Shown one piece after another: positions 8,415 through 18,218 of a DNA stretch of 64,000 nucleotides. The translations under genes were made by a program, and so were the position numbers. A model generated the notes under the pieces. The model was given only the letters and a program-made list of their open reading frames with translations, was not told the origin of the DNA and did no database searches. The DNA lies in the NCBI GenBank assembly GCA_040403075.1, contig JBBALJ010000004.1:12877-76876 (forward strand), written 5' to 3'. The DNA comes from RGVD01 sp040403075. GTDB taxonomy: Bacteria > Bacteroidota > Bacteroidia > UKL13-3. Within the stretch, counting starts at the first letter, position 1. Every line of letters starts with the position of its first letter.

Positions 8415-10145
8415 ATGATGATATTGATTAAGATAAATAACCATTCACGCTATCTATTATTACTATGTGCCATCTTTATTGGCAGTTTGGCTTTTGGTCA
8501 AAAAAAGCTTGGAAAGGGAGAACTTCCTGAGCATATAAGGCTCGAGTTTGAAAAGGAGTTTTTCAAAGCGGCTAAAGAAAAGATGTTGGGTGATTACCCC
8601 GAAGCAATTGAAGATTTTAAAAAAGCAGCAGAAATCAATCCTAATGATGCCAATACACAGTTTCAATTAAGTCAATTGTATTTAGCAACAAAAAAAATAA
8701 AAGAAGCTGAAGATGCTGCTCATAAAGCTGTTGATTTAGATAATAAAAACTTTTGGTACAAGACACAATTAGCCGAGGTTTACAAGAATCAAAAGCGTTT
8801 TACGGAAGCTGCCAAACTAAATGTTTTGATTTATGAAACAGGAGAAAAGAACCCTCGAAATTTATATGATGCTGTCTTGCTTTTTACTTTGGATAAAAAA
8901 TATTCTGATGCAATAAAAACATTAGATAAAATTGAGAAACAAACAGGGCTTAATGAAGAAATAGTGAAACAAAAAGAGCAGGTTTTCCTACTAAATAATA
9001 AGCTTAAAAAAGCCATTAAGGAAGTAGAAAGACTTGTTAATGCATATCCTCTAGAACTTAGATACAAAGGTATGTTAGCTGATTTACTTATGGCAAATGG
9101 TAGGACAAAAGAAGCCCTTGATATTTACAATAAAATTTTAGAGCAAGACCCAAGCAATGGTTTTGCTTTGTTTGCTATGGCTGATTATTACAAATTAAAA
9201 AGTGAATATGAGCCTTACTTCAATTACTTGAAACGAGCCATGGCAAGTAATGTTGATATTAAATCTAAGATTCAAGAGATGGCGGATTTTGTTACTGATA
9301 ATAAGATTCCTGATGGTAGTAAAAAGTCTTTTGAGCTTAGTGATATATTGATTAATTCAAATCCAAGTGAACCCATAGCTTACATGATGAAAGGCGATTT
9401 GTTTATTAAAGAAAAGAATTATGAGCAAGCTCGTTTACAGTTTTTACAGGCTACAAGTGCCGACCCAAACGCTTATGCTGCTTGGGAGCAAATCATGTAT
9501 TGTGATGATGAGTTGAAAAATAACTTATATATGCAAAGTGATTGCGAAAAGGCTGTGGAGATTTTCCCGACTCAACCCCGCTTCTTTGCTTATTTGGCTT
9601 TTGCTAGCTTTAGACTTAAAGACTATGATAAGGCGATTAATGCAGCTAGGACTGGCAGTGAATATGCGGAAGATGAACCCGAATTGCTCTTGCAATTGTT
9701 ATCACAAATGGGTGATGCGGGGCATTATGCCAAGAAATATAAGGTTTGTGACTCTGCTTATGACGCTTCTTTATCCTTGAATAAAGATAATGCTTATGCA
9801 TTGAACAACTATGCTTACTTCTTGAGTTTGAGAAAGGAGAGGCTTGATAAGGCAGATAGCATGAGTTTAAGAAGTATTGAATTAGAACCCGGAAATCCTA
9901 GTTATCAAGATACCTATGGATGGATTTTATACCAAAAAAAGGAATACAAAAAAGCAAAGGAATATATTGAAAAAGCTCTGCAAATGTCTCCAAATAATGC
10001 TGAAGTAATCGAACATCTAGGTGATGTAAAATTTAAACTCAACGACAAACAAGGAGCCATGGAGAGTTGGTTAAAATCAAAGGAATTGGGTGGTGAGGGT
10101 GAGTTCTTGCAGAGGAAAATTACAGAGAAAAATTTGGTTGATTAA
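8415..10145 (+). CDS. Secreted TPR-repeat protein
   Basis: A tetratricopeptide-repeat protein of 576 residues from the ATG at 8415. A TTG at 8406 would add three residues, and the second ATG at 8418 is equally possible. A signal peptide (YLLLLCAIFIGSLAFGQ) precedes at least ten helical repeats, for example YPEAIEDFKKAAEINPND, ANGRTKEALDIYNKILEQDP and EYKKAKEYIEKALQMSPNNA. The end (ALNNYAYFLSLR, then TYGWILYQKKEYKKA) resembles Bacteroidota cell-surface TPR proteins. It sits alone between a terminator and the CrtI-type gene. Function probably scaffolding in the periplasm; partner unknown. Confidence 0.75.
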   Translation: MMILIKINNHSRYLLLLCAIFIGSLAFGQKKLGKGELPEHIRLEFEKEFFKAAKEKMLGDYPEAIEDFKKAAEINPNDANTQFQLSQLYLATKKIKEAEDAAHKAVDLDNKNFWYKTQLAEVYKNQKRFTEAAKLNVLIYETGEKNPRNLYDAVLLFTLDKKYSDAIKTLDKIEKQTGLNEEIVKQKEQVFLLNNKLKKAIKEVERLVNAYPLELRYKGMLADLLMANGRTKEALDIYNKILEQDPSNGFALFAMADYYKLKSEYEPYFNYLKRAMASNVDIKSKIQEMADFVTDNKIPDGSKKSFELSDILINSNPSEPIAYMMKGDLFIKEKNYEQARLQFLQATSADPNAYAAWEQIMYCDDELKNNLYMQSDCEKAVEIFPTQPRFFAYLAFASFRLKDYDKAINAARTGSEYAEDEPELLLQLLSQMGDAGHYAKKYKVCDSAYDASLSLNKDNAYALNNYAYFLSLRKERLDKADSMSLRSIELEPGNPSYQDTYGWILYQKKEYKKAKEYIEKALQMSPNNAEVIEHLGDVKFKLNDKQGAMESWLKSKELGGEGEFLQRKITEKNLVD

Positions 10146-10187
10146 ACATTATTCATTTCAAATTGTTAACTGCTCAAAACATAATCA

Positions 10188-11660
10188 TTGAAAGTCATAA
10201 TTATAGGTTCGGGAATTGCAGGATTGGCAACTGCTGTAAGGCTTGCATGTGCAGGTCATCAAGTAAGAGTGTTTGAAGCCAACACCTATCCTGGAGGGAA
10301 GCTAAGCGAAATTTATTCAGATGGTTTTAGATTTGATGCTGGCCCTTCATTATTTACCTTACCTCAATTGGTAGATGAGCTTTTTAGTATAGCGGGAAGG
10401 GTACCTCAAGATCATTTTTCATACATACAGTTAAACAAAGCGTGCAATTATTTCTTTGAGGATGGTACTAAATTTTCGGCTTATCATAACAAAGAGGAAA
10501 TGGCCAAGGAACTAAATTGTAAATTAGGAATTAGTGACACCAAACCTTTTTTCAAGCACCTTGATACCGCCAAATTTCGCTACGAAATCACTGCCCCGAT
10601 TTTTATCGAAAAGAGTCTTCATCGTTTAAAAAATCATTTCAGTATTCGAACCCTAAAAGGAATATTAAGTGCGGGTAAACTAAACTTGTTTGAATGTATG
10701 AATCAAGAAAATGAAAGGATTTTTGATAACAAATACCTACGCTTCTATTTCAATCGATTCGCTACCTATAATGGTTCAAACCCATACCAAACATCTGCTT
10801 TGCTTAATATGATTCCTCATTTGGAACACAATATTGGCTCCTACTTTCCAACCAAAGGTATGCATAGCATTACACAAAGTATTTTTGCTTTAGCAAAAGA
10901 ACTTGGAGTAGAGTTTCATTTTAATAGCAAAGTGGAGGAGATTTTAGAGAATAATAACAAGATTTATGGTGTGAAGGTGAAAGGCTATGAATATTTATCG
11001 GATCTTGTGATAAGCAATATGGATATCCACCCTACCTACAAAAAATTGCTTCCAAATGTAAATACTCCAAGTCGAATATTAAAGCAAGAAAAGTCATCAT
11101 CTGCCTTGATATTTTATTGGGGTGTGAACAAAGTTTTTGATGAATTGGATTTACATAATATTCTGTTTACAGAGAATTATAAGGAGGAGTTTGAAAGCAT
11201 ATTTACTAAGAAAAGCATCTATAAGGACCCAACCATATACATCAATATCACTTCAAAATTGAAGCCTGATGATGCCCCAAAAGATTGCGAAAACTGGTTT
11301 GTGATGATTAATGTGCCCAATAACCAAGGGCAGGATTGGGATAAACTTATAAAAGAAGCTAGGTACAACATTGTTGATAAACTAAGAAGGATATTAAAGG
11401 TAGATGTAGGCAATTTGATATTGACTGAACAAATTCTTGATCCAAGGAGTATTGAGAGTAAAACATCATCATATGCGGGCGCATTGTATGGCAATGCTAG
11501 TAATAACAAATTCGCGGCTTTTCTTCGTCATAAAAACTTTTCATCTGACATTTCTGGACTATACTTTTGTGGTGGCAGCGTTCACCCTGGAGGTGGCTTA
11601 CCACTTTGTTTGAATTCCGCTAAAATTGTTAGTCAATTGATTTTAGAAGATTTTAGTTAG
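10188..11660 (+). CDS. Phytoene desaturase-family FAD oxidoreductase (CrtI/CrtD type)
   Basis: A 490-residue flavoprotein. The N-terminal dinucleotide-binding motif IIGSGIAGLATAVRLACAG (residues 5-23) is followed by VFEANTYPGGKLSEI and FDAGPSLFTLP, diagnostic of the carotenoid desaturase family. The C-terminus has GLYFCGGSVHPGGGLPLCLN, the second FAD-contact segment. It would introduce double bases bonds into carotenoid precursors (phytoene or hydroxylated carotenoids). Start is TTG at 10188, placed directly before the FAD motif as in relatives. No crtB, crtY or crtZ lies nearby, so the position in the pathway (CrtI versus CrtD) cannot be decided here. Confidence 0.85.
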   Translation: MKVIIIGSGIAGLATAVRLACAGHQVRVFEANTYPGGKLSEIYSDGFRFDAGPSLFTLPQLVDELFSIAGRVPQDHFSYIQLNKACNYFFEDGTKFSAYHNKEEMAKELNCKLGISDTKPFFKHLDTAKFRYEITAPIFIEKSLHRLKNHFSIRTLKGILSAGKLNLFECMNQENERIFDNKYLRFYFNRFATYNGSNPYQTSALLNMIPHLEHNIGSYFPTKGMHSITQSIFALAKELGVEFHFNSKVEEILENNNKIYGVKVKGYEYLSDLVISNMDIHPTYKKLLPNVNTPSRILKQEKSSSALIFYWGVNKVFDELDLHNILFTENYKEEFESIFTKKSIYKDPTIYINITSKLKPDDAPKDCENWFVMINVPNNQGQDWDKLIKEARYNIVDKLRRILKVDVGNLILTEQILDPRSIESKTSSYAGALYGNASNNKFAAFLRHKNFSSDISGLYFCGGSVHPGGGLPLCLNSAKIVSQLILEDFS

Positions 11661-11823
11661 TAGTTAATTCTTACTCGGGCTTGGTAATCAACCAATAAAT
11701 CGCTAGGCATTTTAATTTTTCGAATTACCCAAAACAACCATAGAGTCTTAATAAATTCTTGATTTTACTGCTTAGAATACTTCCAAATTTTATTACTTTG
11801 CGTGAAATTTTTTGACATAAATT

Positions 11824-12390
11824 ATGAGCGACCCACGTTTAAAATCAGTATTAGATGGTTTGAAAGATGCTATGGAAAAAGCAGTTGACCACGCCCAAAT
11901 GGAATTTAGTAAAATACGTGCTGGCAGAGCACACCCTAGCATGTTAGATAGTGTAAAAGTTGATTATTATGGTAATTTGGTTCCAATTAGCCAAGTTGGT
12001 AATATCAATACACCAGATGCTAAAAGTATTGTTATACAACCTTGGGAGAAAAACATGCTTCAAGCTATTGAAAAGGGTATTATTATTTCTAATTTAGGAT
12101 TCAATCCAAGTAATGATGGAACAATTATTAGAGTAGTTCTTCCTCCATTAACTGAAGAAAGAAGACGAGAAATTGTTAAAAAAGTTAAAGCAGAATCTGA
12201 AACAGCTAAAGTAGCAATAAGAAATATCAGAAAAGATGTGAACGAGTCAATCAAAAAACTACAAAAAGAGGGATTACCTGAAGATGAGGCTAAGACAGGT
12301 GAGGCAAGCGTTCAAAAGACCACTGATAGTTTCATCAAAAAAATTGAAGAATTATTAGCCATAAAAGAGGCTGAAATCATGCAAGTTTGA
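11824..12390 (+). CDS. frr: Ribosome recycling factor
   Basis: Splits post-termination ribosomes together with EF-G. The 188-residue length and the signature elements are standard: FSKIRAGRAHPSMLDSVKVD (residues 29-48), IVIQPWEKNMLQAIEKGI, and ERRREIVKKVKAESE in the long three-helix bundle. The pyrH gene that often precedes frr is not adjacent; the upstream neighbour is the CrtI-type gene with a 163-nt gap in which I see no gene. Followed after 29 nt by the transglycosylase gene. Confidence 0.96.
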   Translation: MSDPRLKSVLDGLKDAMEKAVDHAQMEFSKIRAGRAHPSMLDSVKVDYYGNLVPISQVGNINTPDAKSIVIQPWEKNMLQAIEKGIIISNLGFNPSNDGTIIRVVLPPLTEERRREIVKKVKAESETAKVAIRNIRKDVNESIKKLQKEGLPEDEAKTGEASVQKTTDSFIKKIEELLAIKEAEIMQV

Positions 12391-12419
12391 TTTTATAAAA
12401 CAATCTACTCCAAAAGGCT

Positions 12420-14498
12420 TTGCTTAACCTAAACAAATATAACATCAGACGCATCCTCTCTATATCCACTAAGGTGTTTTTTGCCTTGGTTATATTATCA
12501 TTTTCACTTTATCTAATTTTTCGAAATTTAATACTCGAAAAAGCCATTTTGAAGGTAAGCGATAAATTAAGGGATAAATATGATGTTAATTTACGGGTTC
12601 AAGAACATGGGTTTTCAGGTTTAAGCGGGATTCATTTAGGTAAAATCTCCTTGATACCAAACAACAAAGACACACTCATTAGACTTGATGAATTTAATGC
12701 AAGCGTTAGACTTTTATCGCTACTTGCTGGTGAAATCAGGTTAAAAGAAATTGAATTAAATGAAGGCTTTATTCAATTGGTGAAAGTTGGAGACAGCAGT
12801 AATTACAGCAACTTTTTTAGGGCTGAGGCAGATAGCGTTTCTGAGAATAAGAATGTTATAGCTGATGAGAAAATAAACTACTCGAAATTAGCCTATAAGT
12901 TGATTAGAAAAATTTTGAAGCAAGTGCCAAACAATGTTTCTATCAGTAATTTCAAGCTTCTTGTTGATGATGATGGTATGAAGTCTGAATTCAACATGAC
13001 AAAAATGGAACTTGATGACAATAAAATTGAATCGAGTATTCAAGTTAACACCAACAATCACAAGCAACTTTGGAAAATTTCAGGTTATGCTGATGCAGGT
13101 AATGAAAGAGCTGATGTTATCTTTTTCAGAGAGGATTCAGGAAGTGTTCATATTCCTGTTATAGACGAAAAATTTAATTTAAAAGCAGGTTTTGATAGTA
13201 TTAGAGTTCAATTGAATGGCATTACTTTTAAGGATGATGTGCTAAAGGTAGATGGTTTTGCTTCAATAAAAAACCTGATGCTTAATCATCCAAAAATTTC
13301 CAAAAAGGATGTGGTTATTGAGGATGCTGAAGTTTATTATGCTTATTTGTTTGGTGCCGATTTTATTTCATTAGATAGTTCAAGTGCGGTTCGATTCAAC
13401 AAAATCGTGTTCCATCCTTATTTCAAACTTGAAGAATCTCAAAGTAAACCTTGGTTTGAATTAAGCAAAAATTCTGGTGCTGTTCCGAGGATATTTAATA
13501 AGTACAATATGTACTTAAACATTGCTACAGAAAAATTAAATGCCCAAGATTTCATCAACTCATTGCCAACTGGATTGTTTGATGATGTGAAAGGCATGCA
13601 AACCGAAGGTAGTTTTACCTATCGTTTGGATTTTGCCTATTTCAATGATGACCCTAATAAGCTTATTTTTAGCAGCACTCTTGATAAAGATAATTTCAAA
13701 ATTTTGAAATATGGTGAAGCTAATTTAGCTAAGCTGAATGGAACTTTTGTATATACACCATTTGAAAATGGCAGGCCAATGAGACCTATCTTAGTTGGGC
13801 CTGAAAATTCCAATTTTACGAGTGTTGATATGATTTCTCCATTCTTAAAAAAATGTATTCTAACCACCGAAGATCCATCATTCTATTATCATAGAGGTTT
13901 CGTAACGGAGGCTTTCAGACAATCTATAGCCAAAAATATTAAAACTGGGAAGTTTAAAAGAGGAGCGAGTACCATCAGTATGCAGCTCATTAAAAATGTT
14001 TTTCTAACAAGGGAGAAAACGATGGCACGTAAACTTCAAGAAATTCTTTTGGTATATATTCTTGAGAATAATTTTATAGTTCCTAAGGATAGAATGTTTG
14101 AAGTGTATTTAAATATTATTGAATGGGGCCCTAATGTTTATGGTATCGGAGAGGCGTCACAATTCTACTTTAAAAAGAGGCCTGCTGATTTAACGCTAAG
14201 CGAATGTTTGTATTTGGCATCCATTATTCCCAGACCGAAGGGCTTTATGTGGCGTTTTAATAGTGATGGTACCTCAAAACCTTGGATAGAGAGGAGTTAT
14301 CGTTTCTTAACTAATTTGATGATCGCCAGACAAGTTATTATACCGGAGGATACGATTGGGTTGACACCTCATGTAAACATCACAGGACTTGCAAAGAAAT
14401 ATATATACAAAAACGACACAAATGTGGTAGATACCATCAAGCCGGAAGACGATTTCTTTGATATTAATGAGCCATTAGAACCCAAAACAGCTAATTAA
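12420..14498 (+). CDS. GT51 peptidoglycan glycosyltransferase with AsmA-like N-terminal half
   Basis: A 692-residue inner-membrane protein. One transmembrane helix (about residues 17-36) is followed by about 420 residues resembling AsmA-type periplasmic domains (SVRLLSLLAGEIRLKEIELN). The C-terminal about 200 residues are a glycosyltransferase 51 domain: LTTEDPSFYYHRG with catalytic Glu484, RGASTISMQLIKNVFL, EWGPNVYGIGEASQFYF, and SECLYLASIIPRP. No transpeptidase motifs (SxxK, SxN, KTG) follow, so it is a monofunctional glycan polymerase. Start is TTG at 12420, chosen because the membrane helix needs this N-terminus. It is far longer than ordinary MtgA (about 240 residues). Convergent with thyA. 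Confidence 0.82.
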   Translation: MLNLNKYNIRRILSISTKVFFALVILSFSLYLIFRNLILEKAILKVSDKLRDKYDVNLRVQEHGFSGLSGIHLGKISLIPNNKDTLIRLDEFNASVRLLSLLAGEIRLKEIELNEGFIQLVKVGDSSNYSNFFRAEADSVSENKNVIADEKINYSKLAYKLIRKILKQVPNNVSISNFKLLVDDDGMKSEFNMTKMELDDNKIESSIQVNTNNHKQLWKISGYADAGNERADVIFFREDSGSVHIPVIDEKFNLKAGFDSIRVQLNGITFKDDVLKVDGFASIKNLMLNHPKISKKDVVIEDAEVYYAYLFGADFISLDSSSAVRFNKIVFHPYFKLEESQSKPWFELSKNSGAVPRIFNKYNMYLNIATEKLNAQDFINSLPTGLFDDVKGMQTEGSFTYRLDFAYFNDDPNKLIFSSTLDKDNFKILKYGEANLAKLNGTFVYTPFENGRPMRPILVGPENSNFTSVDMISPFLKKCILTTEDPSFYYHRGFVTEAFRQSIAKNIKTGKFKRGASTISMQLIKNVFLTREKTMARKLQEILLVYILENNFIVPKDRMFEVYLNIIEWGPNVYGIGEASQFYFKKRPADLTLSECLYLASIIPRPKGFMWRFNSDGTSKPWIERSYRFLTNLMIARQVIIPEDTIGLTPHVNITGLAKKYIYKNDTNVVDTIKPEDDFFDINEPLEPKTAN

Positions 14499-14500
14499 TT

Positions 14501-15295
14501 TTAAATAGCTACTTTACCTTTTATAGCAGGATGTGGGTCATATCCTTCGAGTGTAAAGTCACCATAATCAAAATCAAAAATGGATTTTATACTAGAATTG
14601 ATTTTCATGGTGGGATATGTTCGAGTCTCTCTTGATAATTGCAACTCTACTTGTTCAAAATGGTTACTATAAATATGGGCATCGCCAAAGGTATGTACAA
14701 AATCTCCCGCCTCTAATCCGCATACTTGCGCAATCATCATAGTCAATAAAGCATAGCTTGCAATATTAAAAGGCACGCCTAAAAACATATCTGCGCTTCT
14801 TTGGTATAATTGACAACTTAGTTTTCCATCTGCTACATAAAACTGAAAAAAAGCATGGCATGGCATAAGTGCCATTTTAGGCAAATCTGCAACGTTCCAA
14901 GCACTAACAATCATTCTTCTGCTATCCGGATTTTTCTTAATTGTTTCGATCAGTTCGGTTAATTGGTCAATATGCTTTCCATCAGCACTTGGCCAACTGC
15001 GCCATTGGTAGCCATATACTGGACCCAACTCGCCATTTTCATCAGCCCACTCATCCCAAATGCTTACACCATTATCCTTTAAATACTTCGTATTGGTTTC
15101 ACCTTTAATAAACCACAGTAGCTCGTATATAATTGATTTTAAATGAACCTTTTTACTAGTAATTAATGGGAAGCCATCTTTGAGATTGAATCGTAATTGG
15201 GCTCCAAAGATACTTTTGGTTCCAGTGCCTGTTCTATCAGATTTAAAGGTACCATTTTCGTAAACGTGTTTTAGAAGTTGTTCGTATTGGTTCAT
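14501..15295 (-). CDS. thyA: Thymidylate synthase
   Basis: Methylates dUMP to dTMP with methylene-tetrahydrofolate. The 264-residue length equals the E. coli enzyme and the nucleophile is Cys146 in ALMPCHAFFQFYV. Other signatures are RTGTGTKSIFG (folate/phosphate arginine), RSADMFLGVPFNIASYALL and HIYSNHFEQ. The frame starts at an ATG 6 nt after a CAATTTTG sequence on the minus strand, one mismatch from the minus-7 consensus. A strong hairpin separates it from typA upstream, so it is probably transcribed alone. Dut, earlier in the window, supplies its substrate. Confidence 0.97.
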   Translation of the reverse strand: MNQYEQLLKHVYENGTFKSDRTGTGTKSIFGAQLRFNLKDGFPLITSKKVHLKSIIYELLWFIKGETNTKYLKDNGVSIWDEWADENGELGPVYGYQWRSWPSADGKHIDQLTELIETIKKNPDSRRMIVSAWNVADLPKMALMPCHAFFQFYVADGKLSCQLYQRSADMFLGVPFNIASYALLTMMIAQVCGLEAGDFVHTFGDAHIYSNHFEQVELQLSRETRTYPTMKINSSIKSIFDFDYGDFTLEGYDPHPAIKGKVAI

Positions 15296-15331
15296 ATTCT
15301 CAAAATTGCGAATACGAATTACTAAATAAAA

Positions 15332-15376
15332 GAAGGGATTTTATTAATTGCTTTTCAACAATAATAAAATCCCTTC
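15332..15376 (-). terminator. Terminator downstream of typA
   Basis: Perfect 15-bp inverted repeat (15332-15346 with 15362-15376) around a 15-nt loop. On the minus strand the stem is followed by TTTTATTT, so it should end the typA transcript before thyA. Confidence 0.85.
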
Positions 15377-15401
15377 AGAAAGGCGCCTATTGCCTTATTA
15401 A

Positions 15402-17213
15402 TTATGAGGAGGCTATAGAATTCTTAAACCTCTTACGGTCGTTTTCGTTCAAATGAATTTTACGTAAACGAAGTGATTGTGGCGTAATTTCAACATATTC
15501 ATCTCCTTGAATATACTCCATACACTCTTCTAGAGAGAAGTTGATTTTTGGAGCAATACGAGTTTTATCATCACTTCCAGATGCACGCATATTGGTAAGT
15601 TTTTTCTCTTTAGTGATGTTTACAACTAAATCATCTTGACGGTTGTTTTCACCAATGATTTGACCCATGTAAATTTCATCACCCGCTTCAACAAAGAAAC
15701 TTCCTCTGTCTTGCAATTTATCGATAGAGTATGCAATTGCTGTTCCTTGTTCACCAGAAATCATAACGCCAGCACCTCTGCTAGGTATAGGACCCTTCCA
15801 AGGTTCGAAAGCTTTGAACCGATGAGCCATGATAGCTTCTCCTGCAGTTGCCGTTAATACGTTGTTACGCAATCCGATTATACCACGTGACGGAATTTCA
15901 AACTCCAAGTGAGTTAAATCCCCTTTTGGCTCCATCACAACCATATCTCCTTTGCGCTGGCTTACCAATTCAATTACTTTACCTGATGATTCTAAAGGAA
16001 CATCTACAGTAAGTACTTCCATAGGCTCACATTTTACACCATCTATTTCTTTTATGATTACTTGTGGTTGTCCCACTTGTAACTCATATCCTTCGCGTCT
16101 CATTGTTTCGATAAGCACTGATAAGTGAAGAATACCGCGACCAAAAACTAAGTATGAATCGGCAGCATTTGTTTCTTCAACCCTTAAAGCAAGATTTTTT
16201 TCTAATTCTTTAAATAATCTATCTCTTAAGTGACGAGAAGTAACGAATTTACCTTCTTTTCCGAAAAATGGTGAGTTGTTAATACAAAACAACATATTCA
16301 TTGTCGGCTCGTCAATATTAATTGGAATCAAACCTTCAGGATTTTCAAAATCGGCAATTGTATCACCTATTTCAAACCCTTCAATACCCATCACTGCTGC
16401 TATATCTCCACCAAAAGCCTCTTCAACCTTTCTTTTACCTAAACCCTCAAAAGTATAAAGTTCTTTCACTCGCGATTTTTGAATTGAACCATCACGTTTC
16501 ACCAAACTTATAGGTTGGTTTACCTTGATGCTTCCACGTAAAATACGTCCAATGGCTATACGACCTGTAAATGAAGAGTAATCTAATGACGTGATTTGCA
16601 TTTGTAGGGTTCCTTCCTCTACATGCGGAGCAGGGATTTCAGCTAAAATATCATCTAATAATTGTGTAAAGTCAGTAGTTGGGTTTTTCCAATCACTACC
16701 CATCCATCCCTGTTTTGAACTACCATAAATAGTGTGGAAATTTAATTGTTCCTCAGTTGCATCAAGGTTAAAGAACAAATCAAAAACTTGATCATGAATT
16801 TCATCTGGACGACAGTTTGGCTTGTCAACTTTATTAATTACAACAATAGGTTTTTTGCCTAAAGCAAGCGCTTTTTGAAGTACAAAACGGGTTTGAGGCA
16901 TTGGGCCTTCAAAAGCATCTACTAACAATAACACTCCATCGGCCATATTTAATACACGCTCAACTTCTCCACCAAAATCTGCGTGACCAGGAGTATCAAT
17001 AATATTGATTTTTGTGTCTTTGTACTGAACTGAAATGTTCTTTGCTAAGATTGTTATACCACGCTCTCTTTCAAGGTCATTGTTATCTAAAATTAAATCC
17101 CCAGTTTGTTGATTTTCTCTAAAAAGTTGAGTTTGGTGTAAAATTTTGTCGACCAAGGTTGTTTTCCCGTGATCTACGTGAGCTATAATAGCTATATTTC
17201 TGATTTTCTGCAT
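15402..17213 (-). CDS. typA: Translational GTPase TypA/BipA
   Basis: Ribosome-associated GTPase of the EF-G/LepA class involved in ribosome assembly and stress adaptation. It is 603 residues, the usual length. G-box motifs are present in order: AHVDHGKT (G1), RERGITI (G2), DTPGHADFGGEVERVL (G3), NKVDKP (G4) and a GSSKQGW region (G5). The typical BipA C-terminal half follows (PSRGIIGLRNNVLTATAGEA, then SRGAGVMISGEQGTAIAY). A TACTTTTG box lies upstream at 17234-17241 on the same strand, and a hairpin terminator follows. Confidence 0.96.
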   Translation of the reverse strand: MQKIRNIAIIAHVDHGKTTLVDKILHQTQLFRENQQTGDLILDNNDLERERGITILAKNISVQYKDTKINIIDTPGHADFGGEVERVLNMADGVLLLVDAFEGPMPQTRFVLQKALALGKKPIVVINKVDKPNCRPDEIHDQVFDLFFNLDATEEQLNFHTIYGSSKQGWMGSDWKNPTTDFTQLLDDILAEIPAPHVEEGTLQMQITSLDYSSFTGRIAIGRILRGSIKVNQPISLVKRDGSIQKSRVKELYTFEGLGKRKVEEAFGGDIAAVMGIEGFEIGDTIADFENPEGLIPINIDEPTMNMLFCINNSPFFGKEGKFVTSRHLRDRLFKELEKNLALRVEETNAADSYLVFGRGILHLSVLIETMRREGYELQVGQPQVIIKEIDGVKCEPMEVLTVDVPLESSGKVIELVSQRKGDMVVMEPKGDLTHLEFEIPSRGIIGLRNNVLTATAGEAIMAHRFKAFEPWKGPIPSRGAGVMISGEQGTAIAYSIDKLQDRGSFFVEAGDEIYMGQIIGENNRQDDLVVNITKEKKLTNMRASGSDDKTRIAPKINFSLEECMEYIQGDEYVEITPQSLRLRKIHLNENDRKRFKNSIASS

Positions 17214-17233
17214 TATCTTATTAAAAACGGCTG

Positions 17234-17241
17234 CAAAAGTA
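17234..17241 (-). promoter_or_regulatory. Putative minus-7 box (TACTTTTG) of typA
   Basis: Exact TAnnTTTG match on the minus strand, about 20 nt before the typA start, with a TTG about 22 nt further upstream as possible minus-33 element. Confidence 0.45.
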
Positions 17242-17476
17242 GGTTAAACATTTTGTAATACCTCAATTTAATAGTAATTAATATTTTATCAATTTATTAC
17301 AAATAAATATTTTTTGAATAGTATTATTTACTTGATTTGATATTACCTATATTTTATTATTTATTTATTTCCCCCTAGTGTTTAGGATGTTAATTGTGTA
17401 AAGATTTATTCGAATAGAAGAATTAACTTGTTAAAATAAGTCTAGTTAATTACTATTGTATCAAAATTAAAAGCTT

Positions 17477-18214
17477 ATGAAAAAAATTCTTACTGTTTTT
17501 TTACTCCTAACCATTGCAACATTAATAAAGGCCCAAGAGCAACCAACGGCCCCAACGCAAATTTCTGCACAAAGTGGCGTAGTTGAAGATAATGTTGGTT
17601 CAAATGCTTGGGGAGTTTCATTAAATTTAACAACCAATGGAATTGGTGCAGAATTATCTCGAAGCCTAACAACAAATAGAAAGTTGGTTGCTAGACTTGG
17701 TGGAAACTATTTTACCTATGATTTAAAAAACTATGCTTACAATAATGGTTCGAATGATAAACCTCAATATTTGTTAGCAAATGCAAACATTGTATTAGGC
17801 TCTATTGGTGCTTATATTGATTGGCATCCATTTGGAAATGCTTTTAAATTAACAGGCGGAGTAGCTTATTTGATGAGTAAGGTAACAAGTACAGCTCAAT
17901 TGAGAGACTCAACACTTCAAGGCGTAATACAAATTTCACCTGATGAAGTTGGCCAAATAAAAGCTGAGATTAAACCTAGTAGCAACATTGCTCCATACAT
18001 TGGTTTAGGTTTTGGAAGGTCTATTCCAAAGCATAGGGTTGGTGTTTCGTTTGAAATTGGCACCTATTATATGGGTTCTCCCAATGTTGATTTTTATTGT
18101 ACAAAAATGTTAGAACCAACATCTGGTATGAAAACTGTTTTGACCAACAATTTGAGCCCAAATCAATGGCTACCAAGACTATCATTAAGTATTAACGTAA
18201 GATTATCAAAATAA
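17477..18214 (+). CDS. Putative outer-membrane beta-barrel protein
   Basis: A 245-residue protein not assigned to a named family. It has a signal peptide (KKILTVFLLLTIATLIKAQ) and a mature part made of alternating aromatic and small residues (WGVSLNLTTNGIGAELSRSL, IGAYIDWHPFGNAFKLTGGV, PYIGLGFGRSIPKHRVGVSF) ending in LSLSINVRLSK, the pattern of a small outer-membrane barrel of the OmpW/opacity-like sort. Its stop is 4 nt before the following lipoprotein gene, so the two are almost certainly co-transcribed and may act as a pair. Confidence 0.65.
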   Translation: MKKILTVFLLLTIATLIKAQEQPTAPTQISAQSGVVEDNVGSNAWGVSLNLTTNGIGAELSRSLTTNRKLVARLGGNYFTYDLKNYAYNNGSNDKPQYLLANANIVLGSIGAYIDWHPFGNAFKLTGGVAYLMSKVTSTAQLRDSTLQGVIQISPDEVGQIKAEIKPSSNIAPYIGLGFGRSIPKHRVGVSFEIGTYYMGSPNVDFYCTKMLEPTSGMKTVLTNNLSPNQWLPRLSLSINVRLSK

Positions 18215-18218
18215 AACT

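Noticed and set aside
11661..11823. Possible tRNA or RNA gene between the CrtI-type gene and frr
   Set aside because: No cloverleaf, hairpin or terminator was found; it looks like a plain promoter region.
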